A stretch of 64,000 bases of DNA from Rhodosporidiobolus odoratus (lineage: Eukaryota; Basidiomycota; Microbotryomycetes; Sporidiobolales; Sporidiobolaceae). Numbering within the stretch: position 1 is the first letter of the stretch; the number at the start of each line of letters is the position of its first letter. Of the stretch, positions 47,645-59,179 are shown in pieces. A model generated the notes under the pieces. It worked only from the letters and a program-made list of their open reading frames with translations, was not told where the DNA came from and searched no databases. The DNA is taken from the NCBI GenBank assembly GCA_034387635.1, contig JAOANU010000033.1:37421-101420 (forward strand), written 5' to 3'. The position numbers and the translations under genes are program-made.

Positions 47645-48215
47645 GTACGGACTCCGAAGCGGGAGTCGTCGCCCCGGCAAGAAATGAAGGTCGTTTAGTC
47701 GTCGGTTTGGCTTGTTGACGATTATGGACAGCCAGCAGCGACTGGTCGGGGAGAGTCGGCTGCGCTGACTTGACGCTTCAGCATTCCTTCCTTCCTTTTC
47801 TCATGACGGGCTTGACTTCTCTCTTTGCAACCGATACACTGGCGGGCCCATGTAGGGTTACGTTGACTGCGCTTCGCGGGCGTGGTGTAGTAAAAAACAA
47901 TTGCGTTCGTCCTTCGCCTTTTTCTCGTCTTCTCTCACCACAGCACTTCGTGGACCTGCTCACCCCGTCTTGCGCTATGCAGACACAGCTTGCGAGATGC
48001 TGGAAATAGCATTCGACCAGGCTGCTCCAATTCTCCTGCACCGCCTTGCCGACTTGCTCCCGACCGCTTGTCCGCGTCGAATCTTTGGGTCAGCTTGACC
48101 TGTCCGCGGACTGGTGTGATGCTCTGGCCGTCTCTCGCTACTCCCTCTCCGCTTCTCTTCGTTCAACACAGATCGCGTCCACCGCTTCACCCTGTCCCGA
48201 CTTTCTCCCGCCAGC
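47645..48215. other. Intergenic region
   Basis: 570 bp between SYF1 and member D, both on the plus strand. No coding signal beyond short open frames; the 60 bp before 48216 are pyrimidine-rich. Confidence 0.5.
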
Positions 48216-49392
48216 ATGGGTGCCACAATTTCCTTCCTCCGGAACGAGCAAGACGATGAAAACGCCGACACTTCCGTCGTCACGCACGGCTTCGACTTGT
48301 TCTGGTCCCAGCTTGCTCGGAATCATCCCCAAGCTCCGGCTGACGTCGCCCTCTGGAACCGATTCCGCAAGTATCACGAGCCGGCTCTCAAGGTCGCTTG
48401 GCGGATGGTGAGTTCGGACGAGCGGATCATGGCGAAGGCGTCTTTGGACGACATGGTTGCTGCTATGCAGAAGCAGTATCAGCAAGTGCACCGGGACCAG
48501 CTCGCTCCCATACAAAGCCTGAGAGACCTGGTGAGTGAATCTCCCCCATGCCACTGTTTCTCGTATTCTTGTCCCTCCCCGAAGCTGACTCTTGTATATC
48601 CTGCCACTCAGCCAGGGCGCGACAACGCGCTGCTTGGTCGCATCCTGAACTTGTGCTATCTCGACCGCGAATACCACATGCACCTCCTTGACGAGATCGC
48701 CTTGGTTGTCCGGACTCCGGAGGGACACACGTGGGTGAGCAATCTGCGTAGCTTCTATGACGCCGACTGGACCCACTTTTTAGAGACCGACCTTCGTGCC
48801 GACGTTGGGGACGCGGAGTTGATAGAGGACTTCGAGGTTGTGGAATTTGGGAAAGAGTTGAACATCTTGGTGGAGCAAGTTAGGAATAACAGCAAAGACT
48901 TTCGTATTGGCAAAAAGACTCTGGTGCGTGACTCTCTCTGTCTGTCTCTGTCCCTTGCAATGGCACTAGTGGTTTCAGAAAGAAGTCCGCTGACATTCCC
49001 GATCTCTCCTCATCTGCAGCCTCTTCTCAGTACGTCCCGCCGCGAACGCTCCGCCACTTTCGAGACCATTCCCAGGCTGTACAGCGACTTCCTCAAGCAC
49101 CATGTAAGCTCTGCATCTCTGCTAAACTTTCTCTGCTGTGATCCACCGAGCTCTTCGAGTGTATCCATCACGGTGCCTGGTTCTGACATCTGGTGTTCCA
49201 CAGACACATATACAACCTCATCCGCTGCGTAGCTGGGGCAACAACCGGTATGACAAGTCTGACCGCCGAGCGCGGGGCAGGACTGCCTCGCCAGTCCGTA
49301 GTGAGGATGGGACTGAGCATGTTGCCCATGTACGTCCGGTCTTCCCTCTCTCCCCTCCCTTCATGTCACTCAAGCCTGCCGTCTGCGATTGA
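48216..49392 (+). CDS. Unknown exon-module family protein, member D
   Basis: Best-preserved member. Exons 48216-48530 (105 codons), 48612-48923 (104 codons), 49020-49103 (28 codons) and a last exon from 49204, all in phase 0. Starts MGATISFL (Gly2, Ser6). Exon 1 module: HGFDLFWSQLARNHP, ALWNRFRKY, PALKVAWRMVSSDE, long Met/Gln-rich helix, ending QSLRDL at the splice site. Exon 2 module: LLGRILNLCYLDREYHMHLL, FYDADWTHFL, FGKELNILVEQVRNN, ending IGKKTL. Exons 2 and 3 begin with Pro. The last exon is Arg/Ser-rich (DRRARGRTASPVRSED). If a donor at CAT|GTACGT (49331) is used, the end shifts to a short exon just after 49397. Alignable along its length to member B. Confidence 0.75.
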
Positions 49393-50793
49393 CAGCATGA
49401 GAGTATTATGTACTGACGCTCATTCTGCATGTCGGGTTTGACAGTCACTCGGCCGCAATCTAGGCCGCGGCCAGCTCAGTGACCGTCAAGCCGCGATCTA
49501 CAGTAGATACTAGTGTAGAGAGTATGGGGGCCTTGGGAATGCTAAGTTGCGCGGGAAGTGGCTGAGCAAAAACAGCTGGACCTTGCCTTTATTGTTGTTC
49601 ACTTGTTTTTGTCCTACCTCATGGCCTTGCCCAGGGCTCTTGGCTAGTTGACATGCCAGTCAAGTATGCGCTCTACGGCTGATCACGAACATGGTTGCTG
49701 TGACAGTCTTTGATGGTTCACAAGACAATAAGCATCAAGGATGCACAAAGCAGTGGAATGTCCAGGAGAAGAAAAAGGGAGAATTCTGCTTTGCGGCATG
49801 CAGTGACCAGTGTGTAACTTGACTTACAACAGACCCAGCGTGGTGTCACTAAACCTTTACGCGCACTGGCTGCACAAAGGTCTTCTGTTCAGCTTGTCAA
49901 TTGCACACTCTCGCTTTTTCTGACCCTCTCAATCTGGCATTTTTGCTTGTAACCTGCTGACACTTCCGCCACAATGTTTGCACGGGCTGTAAGGACATAC
50001 AGCCTGAGAGCTTTTGTGCTTCCACAGAACCCTAATCTTTGCACAGGTTCCTTGCTGGCGTACCTTTGCGCCTTGCTCTTCCAGTGCTTCACGTAGTTCT
50101 TCAATCTCTCTGATCGCCTCTCCTGTTGCTGTACAATCTAGCTCCCATCAGACACTCAGCTTCACTGCATAACTTTGACCCAATTATGATGCCCCTGTCA
50201 AGCACTCAAGAGCTAGACTGGGCACCAAAAGGGCTCACAGGAGAGGAGAGACTGCCATCCTGGCAACTATCTTTTGCAAGCATTGTGGGCTCTCTTACAG
50301 CATGATGTGTGAGATCGAAGAAGGGAGAAGAGAAAAAACAGTTTGTCGTTTGATAAGTACATTTCCTCTGGATATGTAGCAACCTTGCTGTACCCTCTTT
50401 AGCGCTGCTGCAGCTCGCAGCAGGTATTCGAACCCGACATGTGGCATGGAGAAAAAGGTGCGACCTTCCGTCGACGGGCGGGAAGTTGTGCTTCCCTTGT
50501 CATCTCTTGGTCCCGCCCTCGCTTGGCTCCTTCCGCTGTAGATCGTCTTCGGTCACTCTACACTCGATAGCCAGCAAGTCTTACCACGGCCTGCGTCGTT
50601 GCGCCACCCCCACTCGGCAACCTCGACCTCATTCGCTTGTCCCGACTTCCCCGCGCTCTCCTCTCTCCTCTCTCCGCTTCTCCCCCCTCGACTTACAGCA
50701 ATCTAATCTCTCGTACGGGCGAGTCGACTCGACGGCCAGCAGCTCTCCAAGGACACTCATTACCGAAACTATACTAGCAGTAAGCAGTGCAGG
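49393..50793. other. CpG-poor spacer
   Basis: About 1.4 kb. Bases 49560-50400 are CpG-poor and rich in TG/CA, like 31.7-33.4 kb, with no convincing gene. From about 50450 the composition returns to GC-rich. Short direct repeats and hairpins occur but nothing I can name. Confidence 0.45.
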
Positions 50794-51945
50794 ATGGGAC
50801 TCAGTCAAGAGACGGTTGGCAAGTTGTTCGTCAGGTGTCAAGATCCCGATGAGACGGAAGAGGTTCTGATGGCGTATATGTTTGCGTGCGTTCTCTCTTT
50901 CTCTCGCTTCTTCTCCTACCTATGAGCCTGCACCTGCACACTCGCTGCGTCGAGTACGCGAGGCCAGTCTTTGACGGACAAGAGGAGGCCGCGCGGTGAC
51001 GAGGGGCGTATAGCCTCGCTTGTTTGCAGATGAAAAACGTTGCGTGGGCATGCAAGCAGCGTACTGACCCCGTTTCAATACCCCGATCTGCAGAAAATGG
51101 TCCAGCGGAGGGAACCAGAACCAAGTCCTGCGTGCGCCACATTTTTCCCCCACTTTCCCTCCCGAAAAGCCGTGGCCGTCCTGACCCTTCCCACACCTCG
51201 ACTCTCGCAGGCAAACTTCACCTTCTTACTCTCTACCTACGAGGGATCAACCTTGGCGCAAAACTTCGAGCACATTACTCCGCCTTCGTCGTCGCCGCCA
51301 ACCTCAGCAAACAAAACCACGGTCCCCTCATCGTCCTCCCTACCACTCCGATCGGTTTGGAAGCCTGGAACGCAGCTCGTAGACCGAGTCAAAGTGTGCT
51401 CAAGAGGGCATTCAACAGGAGTATGGTGGACGTCGTTTCGGCGGGTTTGCAGGGAAGTGGGATGGGGAGCAGCGAAAACAGTGACGCTGACGCTGACAGT
51501 GGTGGGGAGACGCGCACTGCGGCCAGGAGACCTCTCACGAGTCAAGGCTACGCGCCTAGGATGTCGGTGGAGACGATCCCTGAGGCAAGGCCCCCAGGTG
51601 GATTGGGCAGTCTGTTCGCGGGGAGGGGGAATAGGAGTAGGAGTAATACGGTTACTGTGCAGGCGGTTGTGATTGCGCCCAACACGGCTCAGGCGGTGGA
51701 GAATCGAAGGACGGCTGGGGCGGGAGATGGATTGGGCATGGGATTGTTGAGGTGCGCTTCCTCCCCTCTCTCTCGCTCATTTCTCCTCTTCGTTGCCGGC
51801 TGACGGATCTCCGAGTATATACTGTAGCGCTCCGCCCAACTATAACGCCCGTGATCTGGCCGAATACCTCGAGTCGGACCCGACTTTGCATCACACGGCG
51901 AGGCAACGTGATCCGGACGTCGACTTCCTTCCCGGCTACGCCTAA
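50794..51945 (+). CDS. Uncharacterised conserved-looking protein
   Basis: Four exons, 50794-50885, 51094-51131, 51211-51751 and 51828-51945, closing to 263 codons (262 residues). The N-terminal half is well ordered: LFVRCQDPDETEEVLMAYMF, AKWSSGGNQNQVLRKLHLL, LRGINLGAKLRAHYSAFVVA, HGPLIVLPTTPIGLEAWNAA, RPSQSVLKRAFNRSMVDVV. A Ser/Gly/Arg-rich variable stretch follows, then a conserved-looking end (APPNYNARDLAEYLESDP, then DVDFLPGYA). The ordered N-terminus plus disordered middle plus short terminal motif looks like a real, constrained protein, but I cannot place the family. The start is the first ATG after a stop-free splice-like CAG; an upstream exon is possible. Confidence 0.65.
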
Positions 51946-52594
51946 AGCACCCTCTTGCCTTTTTCATCCCGGCTCATCGTCTCAAACCAGCACTTTCTTT
52001 CGCTCTTTGCGCTGGACGCTGCCCTCGCAACCTCCAGAGGTCGATCCCTCCACTCCTTACGGTTCTTTCCCTCGACCCCTTCCCGTCTGTCCCTCTCTTT
52101 CGCTCTCTTCCGGCCTCTCTCGCTCTCGGCAAAAACCAAGGACCTCTTCTGCGCCTCCGAATGCGTGTTTATCTATTCTCTGCTCTCTCTGGGTGTATAG
52201 CTTTCCTTCTTGTATCTCTTTCTTTCGGACCCTCGCTTGTAGTGCCTTTCTTTTCTCTCCCCTTGCCCTTTCTCGTCTTCTCGTGCACTTTGTTGATGTT
52301 GGACAGTTATACCGTTCTTGCTCTTCGCGATATGACGGGGCTGCAAGGCTCGAGTGAGCTCGTGGAGAAACGCCGGCAACGAGGGAAAACGCGAAGAAAA
52401 GCAGGTCGTATCGGCTTGTTGCTCGTCTCCCCCGTTCGGTGCGGTGTCCCTCCGCTACAGAGTTGAGCTAAATGTGGCTCGTACTTGCTTGAAATGTCCG
52501 AACTCAGGGCTGTCCCGAAGCAACTCATCGTCTCGGGCGGGCGACTGAATGATCTTCTTGCTTTTCCATTCGCATTTCCCTCGACTCGAGCAGA
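51946..52594. other. Intergenic region
   Basis: About 650 bp between plus-strand genes, with long pyrimidine tracts at 51960-52290. No gene seen. Confidence 0.5.
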
Positions 52595-53974
52595 ATGTAT
52601 CGCGCAGTCAGGAGTACACAGGCTGTACTCTCGAGTATCCGTTTACCTATATCCCCAAGTGCCGGTCTCACTCGTCGTCCTTTCTCATCTTCATCAACTC
52701 CGAGATTCTCTTGGTTCACTTCTTCAGCTACAACAGCCTCTAGTAACACCCTAGTAGACACAGCAGCCGCTCTAGGATCTAACTCTGTCCCTTCCGTCAG
52801 CCCCGACCTTCTCCCACTTCTCTTCGGTATCGTCCTCGCCAACTCTGTCTCTTCACCCAGCGACGACGATGAGGACTCATCCGCACCACAACAAGACACA
52901 TCTCAGCCTCCACCATGGTACATCAAGTCCTCCCCCAATGGCGAAGGTCTCGGCGCTTTCGCCTCTCGCGACCTCTCAATCGGTCAACTCTTAATCGCCG
53001 AACGTCCCCTCTGTATCTGGCCCAACGGTCTCTCTGCTCCTCAAGCCCAAGACCTCTTCAATCAGATGAGTGACAAGCAGAAGAAGGTATTCATGGAGTT
53101 GACGGACGGAGGGGCGGAAACGAGGAAAGAGTATAGCGAGTTGGATGAGGTTAGGGTTAGGAGGGCTTGTAATGGGTTTAGTTTGCCTATACCCGGGGTG
53201 GAGGAGATGGAAGGAAGGACGGCCGGGTTTGTGTTCCCCAGGATTGCGAGGGTGAATCATAGCTGGTGTGTTTCGCACTTTCGGTCTCCTTGTCCGCGTC
53301 CTGTTTTCTGCTTTGCTGACTCGCTTCGCTCTCTCTCGTCTCGAACCAGCGCACCCAACGCCGCACAAGTCATGAATGTAAGCTTAAAACTCTTCGCATC
53401 GTCTCAAGCCGATCGAGCTCTCCAAGTGCACTTCAGCCACTGACTCCCTCTCCCTCGCCGCAGTGGTCCACCCTCCGCCTCGAACTCTACTCCATAACCC
53501 CCACCGCTCGTGACACCGAACTAACCATCGAATACCTCCCCTCACTCCTCCTCCTCACCCACTCAGAACGTCAAACCGCCCTAAAAACCTCGTTTGGGTT
53601 CTCTCGATGCCTCTGTCCGGTTTGCACGGCCCCTCCGGCAGAAATTGAGAGGAGTGATGAACGACGCAGGGAGATCAAGAAGCTTGTGGGGGGGTTGAGA
53701 GAGGGCGCTAGGGATAGGAAGGAGACGATGAGGAAGATGGAGAGGGTTAGGGTGCTTTGTGAGGAGGAGGGAGTGAGGGGGTTGCCGGATTTTGGTGAGC
53801 CCTTTTCTGCGGCCTGGCGCTCGATCCGTCAAGGAGACTCATCTCTGCCGTTATCGATGGGAGGATGTTGTGACTGACGCCTCTTCGTCCGTAGGTGACG
53901 AGAACCTGAACTCTTCGTTTGCAGTGTATAAGAGTCTTTATGCGCGGGCGCAGCGCGAGGCAGGTACGGTATAG
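52595..53974 (+). CDS. SET-domain protein with mitochondrial-type N-terminus
   Basis: Putative lysine methyltransferase of the SMYD-like/divergent SET class. Four exons, 52595-53265, 53350-53377, 53464-53794 and 53895-53974, closing to 370 codons. The first 40 residues (MYRAVRSTQAVLSSIRL, then TRRPFSSSSTPRFSW) are Arg/Ser-rich without acidic residues, like a mitochondrial presequence. A short hydrophobic segment (LLPLLFGIVLANSV) follows. SET landmarks: NGEGLGAFASRDLSIGQLL (start), RIARVNHSCAPNA (the NHS-C-PN SAM/pseudoknot motif, split by an intron inside Ser-Cys), ELTIEYLP (catalytic Tyr region) and the post-SET-like FGFSRCLCPVC. The C-terminal part is helical and charged. Substrate unknown. 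Confidence 0.85.
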
Positions 53975-54554
53975 TCGACGTGGGCGGCTGGGAGGCCCGC
54001 TGCATAGTAGGAGGTGAACACACAGCTGGAGGAGATCGAGGAGGAAGTTGAGCGCGTTGAGCCTCGGTTGAGCTTTTAGGGCTCGATTCCGTGGGCACTT
54101 CTTCCTTCTCGAGGTCGCTCCCCTAGAGGTTGCCTGCGTATCTTGCTCTGCTTGTGCTGACGGTATGCCCACTTCCGCAGAGCTACCGTTTGCTGCAAGG
54201 ATAGACCAGATCGTTTCGTACAACTGGCTTCCGGTCGTTTTTTTTCGCTCCGCTTCTTCTACACCGCCTCTTCCCACCCTTCATTGCGCCATCTCGCCCC
54301 ACACGTCGCCCACTCGTCTGGCCCGGAGCGGCGGTTTAGCACAGCGGAGAGGAAAAGGATCTGTTGGCTTCTGATTGGTCAACTCGCCGCAGCACCCCTC
54401 TCTCCGCTCGCGCAACCTTGCACCGCGGACGCCTCATCAGCCGGTCATCCTTTCAAGCGTGCTAGCGTCCTGCGTGCGCCTCGGAGCTGACGTTGATGCT
54501 TTCGCTTTCAATCCTACTAAAGGCGCCATCTCTGTCGAGGCAGGCGCCGTCGTG
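53975..54554. other. Promoter region of the bZIP gene
   Basis: 580 bp with no supported gene. A frame in line with the bZIP ORF is open from about 54375 but lacks an ATG until 54555, so the leader is probably untranslated. Confidence 0.45.
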
Positions 54555-56780
54555 ATGGCCGACGACGAGCAGGCGACCGATCAAGTCGGAACTGATCCTC
54601 CCGCCGGCTCGTCTGCTCGTGCTTCTAGCGACACTGATCAGCCTGAACGAGGGCTTTCGGAATCACCAGCCGTGATCATCAAGCAGAAGACGAGCGACTC
54701 GAGCGATTCCGACTCAGCCCAACTCCCTCCTCTCCCTCTGGCGCATCTTGCGCCATTGTCGCCCTTCACCTCGCCTTCCTCGAGCCAAGTCACTCTCCCT
54801 CACCTGTCCACTATCCTCGAAGCCGACACCATCCCTTCTCTGCCCCCTGCTTCCTCTTCCAGCGCCGCCGACGAAGTCGACCTCAACTCGACGGTTCCGC
54901 CGGTAGGGGTCCTTCCGAGCGGCGTAGCGGCACCAGCGAGTCCGCAAAACCCTACCCTTCGCCAACTTGCTCTGTGTCAGGCGCTTGCAGCTCGGCAGCA
55001 GCACTTCCCGCCGCCTCCTTCGACCCTCTTCCCGACGTTCCCCTCCTTTCCGCCTTCCCTTCCTCCTACGTCTTCTTACCACCCCCCGCTTTCGTTCCCG
55101 TACTTTGCCCTTCCGTACGCCCCTCCGCCGATACCGGCTTTGCCCACTCTTGCTGGCGCGTCCACCTCTGCGTCTTCGTCCACAGCAAACTCCCCTCAAC
55201 ACCTCGCAGACGACGAGATGCCGCCGTCCTCCCATTCTCTGCACACCGACCTCGACGGCCTCAACCTCGTCTCACCTGGCCTCTCTACCTCCACCTCGAA
55301 TGCTGGTCATTGGCCGATCCTGAACGGCGTGAGCGCGGATGAACTTCTTGCAGCGCAAGCTAGTCTTGACTTGTGGAGCTCGGCGGCATTCGCTGCGACG
55401 CCTCCCTCCTCTCTGTCGGCATCGGGGTCTACGTCGGCGGGATTGGTGGCTACGACTCTACCGCCTGTCTCTCTCCTTGGTGCGGGCGGGGGTGGGATTT
55501 TCGTACCACCGCTTCCTCCTGCCCCGCCTTCGCATCCGCCTTCAAACCTTGACTGGTCCACCCTATATCCGCATGAAGCCCTGTCCCCCCCCGCGCTATC
55601 AGGAGTTCCCGACGCCCTCTCCTCACCACCCTCTTCCCTAGGTCTCACCACCTCGCATCCTCACATCGGCAATAATCACCCGTTCCTGCACCCTTCCTCG
55701 CGGTCGCATCACCTTGAATCGTCTTCTGCTTCGACTTCGGCTTCGACCTCCCCGCATCCCGTTCCTCCCCCTCATGCCCATAATCAGATCCCGCATTTCC
55801 CCCCATCGCTTGCAGCAAGTTTCGCACCACCTCGTAACCCCGTCTCCTCTACCCAGACGCAAGGTAGTCAACTCCCCTCTTCCTCCTCTTCATCTCCTTC
55901 GTTTCTCTTTGGGCACCATCAGCTCCCACCTCCTCCTGGTCCTCTTCTCTCGCCCTCCGTCTCCATGTACGGCGACCCCGGCTCACCAGCTCCATCGCCT
56001 CCCTCTTCGCTTTCCCTCTCATGGTCGCAACCCCCCACCTCCTCCTCTTCCCTCGCTGCATCTTCCCGAAGGTCGTCTCGCCACAATGCGGGAGCACGCG
56101 CGCGGGCGATGTCTGCCCTGGAGATGGAGGATAGCGCTGAAGGGGAGGGGAGTGAGCCCAGTTCTGCGGGGGTTGAGGAAGGAGGAGGTTTTGGAGGAGG
56201 GGGGAAGAGGATGAAAGAGAGTAGCAGTGTGACGGCGGATGAGGTGGAGGAGGACAAGAGGAGGAGGAATACTGAGGCTAGTGGTACGTCATCTCTTTCT
56301 CTCTGTCTTACTCTCCGTCTCTTCTGTTTCCTGCCCTACGTTCTGTGTCCCGTAAATCCTGGCTGGATAGCTCGAGGGGGAAAGAGCCGGCTATCGGGTT
56401 TCAGAAGGTCGACTGGAGATGGTTCCGCTGACTTCGTTGTCTGTTTCGTCGTGTATCTACAGCCCGGTTCCGGGCAAAGAAGAAGCAACGAGATGCGGAG
56501 CTGCAGCAAAGTACGGCTCAACTGCGGGAACGGGTGGCGAATCTGGAGAAGGAGAAAGAGTCGGTGCGCTTTCTTTCCCGATTCATTGTGGCCTTCCCTT
56601 TCTTTCTCTTTTCGTCTCTGTCCTTCCAATGCACGGTCGGAACGTGGTGTGCTGACCTGGGCTTCTGTGCGGCAGCTCAGCAACGAGAATCGGTGGTTGC
56701 GGGACATTGTCGCAGAGAAGGCGGAGGCGCAGCCGAGGTTGTTGGATGTCTTGCGGAGGCCGTCCGTTTCTGAGAGGTGA
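54555..56780 (+). CDS. bZIP transcription factor (Met4/Cys3-like)
   Basis: Three exons, 54555-56283, 56463-56563 and 56676-56780, closing to 645 codons. The first about 540 residues are Ser/Pro/Leu-rich and low-complexity, typical of activation domains, starting MADDEQATDQVG with an SDSSDSDS patch. The DNA-binding basic region EEDKRRRNTEASARFRAKKK spans the first splice junction and is followed by the zipper QRDAELQQSTAQLRERVANL, EKEKES, then LSNENRWLRDIV. The N-T-A-S-A-R-F-R-x-K-K-K signature is that of fungal sulfur/amino-acid regulators (Met4, Cys3, MetR), so control of sulfur metabolism is a reasonable but unproven guess. Introns within the bZIP are usual in this group. Confidence 0.88.
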   Translation: MADDEQATDQVGTDPPAGSSARASSDTDQPERGLSESPAVIIKQKTSDSSDSDSAQLPPLPLAHLAPLSPFTSPSSSQVTLPHLSTILEADTIPSLPPASSSSAADEVDLNSTVPPVGVLPSGVAAPASPQNPTLRQLALCQALAARQQHFPPPPSTLFPTFPSFPPSLPPTSSYHPPLSFPYFALPYAPPPIPALPTLAGASTSASSSTANSPQHLADDEMPPSSHSLHTDLDGLNLVSPGLSTSTSNAGHWPILNGVSADELLAAQASLDLWSSAAFAATPPSSLSASGSTSAGLVATTLPPVSLLGAGGGGIFVPPLPPAPPSHPPSNLDWSTLYPHEALSPPALSGVPDALSSPPSSLGLTTSHPHIGNNHPFLHPSSRSHHLESSSASTSASTSPHPVPPPHAHNQIPHFPPSLAASFAPPRNPVSSTQTQGSQLPSSSSSSPSFLFGHHQLPPPPGPLLSPSVSMYGDPGSPAPSPPSSLSLSWSQPPTSSSSLAASSRRSSRHNAGARARAMSALEMEDSAEGEGSEPSSAGVEEGGGFGGGGKRMKESSSVTADEVEEDKRRRNTEASGTSSLSLCLTLRLFCFLPYVLCPVNPGWIARGGKSRLSGFRRSTGDGSADFVVCFVVYLQPGSGQRRSNEMRSCSKVRLNCGNGWRIWRRRKSRCAFFPDSLWPSLSFSFRLCPSNARSERGVLTWASVRQLSNENRWLRDIVAEKAEAQPRLLDVLRRPSVSER

Positions 56781-57290
56781 GGGAACTGTAGCATCAGCAC
56801 AGTTCTGCACTGGTTTGGGCGCCCTCGATGCAGAGAACACGACTCTCTCGTTCCGTTTTCGCTGTAAAAGCTTTCGGAGAGAGCGCGTCGTCGGCTCAAT
56901 GGGAATGACTCGCTTGTCATTAGTTCGCTCCCTGTCCTGTTGGGAACATCAGTGATGGGGATCTGAATGCCCACGCCTTGAGACGGGTCATCGGAAGCAG
57001 AGAGCGAGCTAATGATGTGATTCTGCCTGACCTTCCCAAATCCGCCTCGCTTCCTACCTTCCTACCGGGGCAAGCCCAGTGGCTCACAACGTAGCATCTC
57101 GATCGAGGAAGGAGCTATCACTCGCAGACAACGTCAGGGGTTGCAGACAGACGTGAATTCGACCTATTTAACTCAAGCGTATCATGAGAAGTAGCAAAAG
57201 ATTCCCTGGTTTTCAAGGCTGTAAGCTAGAGCTTGAAGCGCAGATACGAAGGTAGTTACAGCTCGGATAGATACTCCCAACAGAGTGCCG
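56781..57290. other. Intergenic region between convergent genes
   Basis: 510 bp, moderate GC, no coding signal. Confidence 0.5.
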
Positions 57291-58318
57291 CTACAAGCAT
57301 GTGCGCTGGCCATAACCTCGGCATTGACGCCTAGACAACCTCTGAGAACGATGTCCAAGGCTCTCCAAAAGGTTGGCCAGACTCGCAGACCGACTTGCAG
57401 GGTGGATTGCAGCTGGATGTGAGGACTGACTAGCAGCTGGGGCGGCAGGCTGAATCAGGGAAAGTGGGTGAGTGAAGCACAAGCATGAGGCAGAAAAAAG
57501 AAGAAAAGAAAAAGTCACCTGCGTGCCGCGCTTAATGCGATCGAGCGTCTTAACGTGTTCACTCTGAGCGTGTTCGGGGTCGATGTCAGGCAAAGCCGAA
57601 GTCTGGTGGGCAATTGCGGTAAGTGTCCGAGGGCAAACAGCGTGGTTGTCTGACACACGGAGAGGAGAGAGGAGAGTGCTGACCGGCTCCGCCACCTTGG
57701 CCTTTGCAAGCGCCTCAAAGTACAATGCAGCCTGCTCCATGTTCCCTTCGGGGTTACCAGCGATGACTTTGACCCATCTGCGAACAAAGTGCAGGAACTG
57801 CTCATCACGAGACACTGTGTTCCAATGCGGTGCCATCTGCCTGGCAGCTGTCAGGACCTGATGTTAAGCGCCGTTGAACACCAGATATCAGCATCACGGA
57901 ACCTCAAAATGAGCGCATAGGGGACGGAAGAGGTGCAAAAGTAGAGGGCTTACCCGACTGCCGAAGTAAACCTTACAAAGCCCTGGAAACTTGGACTCGT
58001 CAAGCGGTTCAGGCTACCATGACAGAAGGTTTATGTATCAGCCCGTGCAACACGATGAAGAGGGCGCTGGACACGCACAAGGAAATGTAAGGTGGAGGCG
58101 TTTGCCTGCACATCTCGGCGCATTGCAACCAGTTCCCTTGTTGCCTCACCGCGAGCGTTACACAGCCATAGCTGCCTATTCCGCATTCCGTCGTCCGCTT
58201 TACAGACATGCTCGATGTGCTTGCGCCATTTCGTAAGGTCCGTACCGGGGTGCGCCTTCTGGAAGGCAACACAAGTCTCCTCGATCATGCGCATGCATCC
58301 GCAGTACCACTCAGTCAT
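57291..58318 (-). CDS. Unknown exon-module family protein, member E
   Basis: Five exons (complement): 58079-58318, 57954-58013, 57684-57857, 57519-57602 and 57291-57449 (80, 20, 58, 28 and 53 codons), all phase 0, 238 residues. Exon 1 is one module: MIEETCVAFQKAHPG, TKWRKHIEHV, a charged helix and ANASTLHFL at the splice site. Exon 2 starts Pro (PEPLDESKFPGLCKVYFGSR). Exon 3 has FVRRWVKVIAGNPEGNMEQA. Exon 4 is hydrophilic. Exon 5 is Ala/Ser/Pro-rich then basic (LANLLESLGHRSQRLSRRQ), ending GQRTCL. It is closely similar to the gene at 59180-60133 in every exon. Distant similarity of exon 1 to exon 2 of member A links it to the wider family. Confidence 0.72.
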
Positions 58319-59179
58319 TTGGATTGGTGGGAAGTAGGTGAGGCAGAGAGAGTAATTTTTCGATAGAACCAGCAGCAGGGGGAGGAAGTTGGGAGGAAGG
58401 GAAGGCGGGAAAGCGAGAAGCGAGGAGTGACACGAAGACTGGAACAGCCGCGGAGGGTCGCGCGAGGAACCCGGTCCTCGGCAAAACCGCAACAAAGATG
58501 CCGGCGCAAGGGGTCTGAAGACTCTGAACCCGTTGACTCCTGACGAAGATGGTGCTTCGCTTCGACACTATGTACCACCGCGGAGAACATGAGGTGGAAC
58601 ACTCTTGCAGTGGCTCGTCTTCTGATGCTGATACCTTCCCGAGCCTGCCAGCGTACTTTGATCCGCGGACATGCGTGGAAACGACCGTCCTGCTCTGTTC
58701 AACCTTCTCAACTTGGATCTTCTCTCTACCTGTCTCTGCACTCTGGACCCTGCAATTCTACACGGGAAACCCCTACGGAAGCTGACGGAAGCGGTGTCAG
58801 CCTGCTATAAGAGCCATTCCCTCGCCCCACCTTGGCTGTTCTGTGCAGGCTTTTCCGGGCTCTCTGCAAGATCTTCGGCGGAAATAGGTGAGCATAGCAG
58901 GGTGGAGCTAGACAAGTATGAATTACACTTGATGGTTCCACATCCCCTAACAAAACAAGAGGCATCTAAGTCTGTGTGCTAGTGCAAGAGCATGAATGGG
59001 AGGAAAACAAGGGGAATCTACGCAAAGGCCACACAATGGCTGCCGCAAGACAACGGGGAGGGGACAGGGGGAGGAGGAGAGAGGCGGAAAGAAAAGGGCT
59101 GGGAGGCTGACAAACCAAAGAAAGGAGAGGAAGCAAGGAAGAGAAAGGACCGTGATCGCCCTGCAAGGGCAAATTCCTG
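58319..59179. other. Spacer within the tandem pair
   Basis: About 860 bp holding the promoter of member E and the 3' end of member F. Purine-rich at 59050-59150. No gene seen. Confidence 0.45.
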
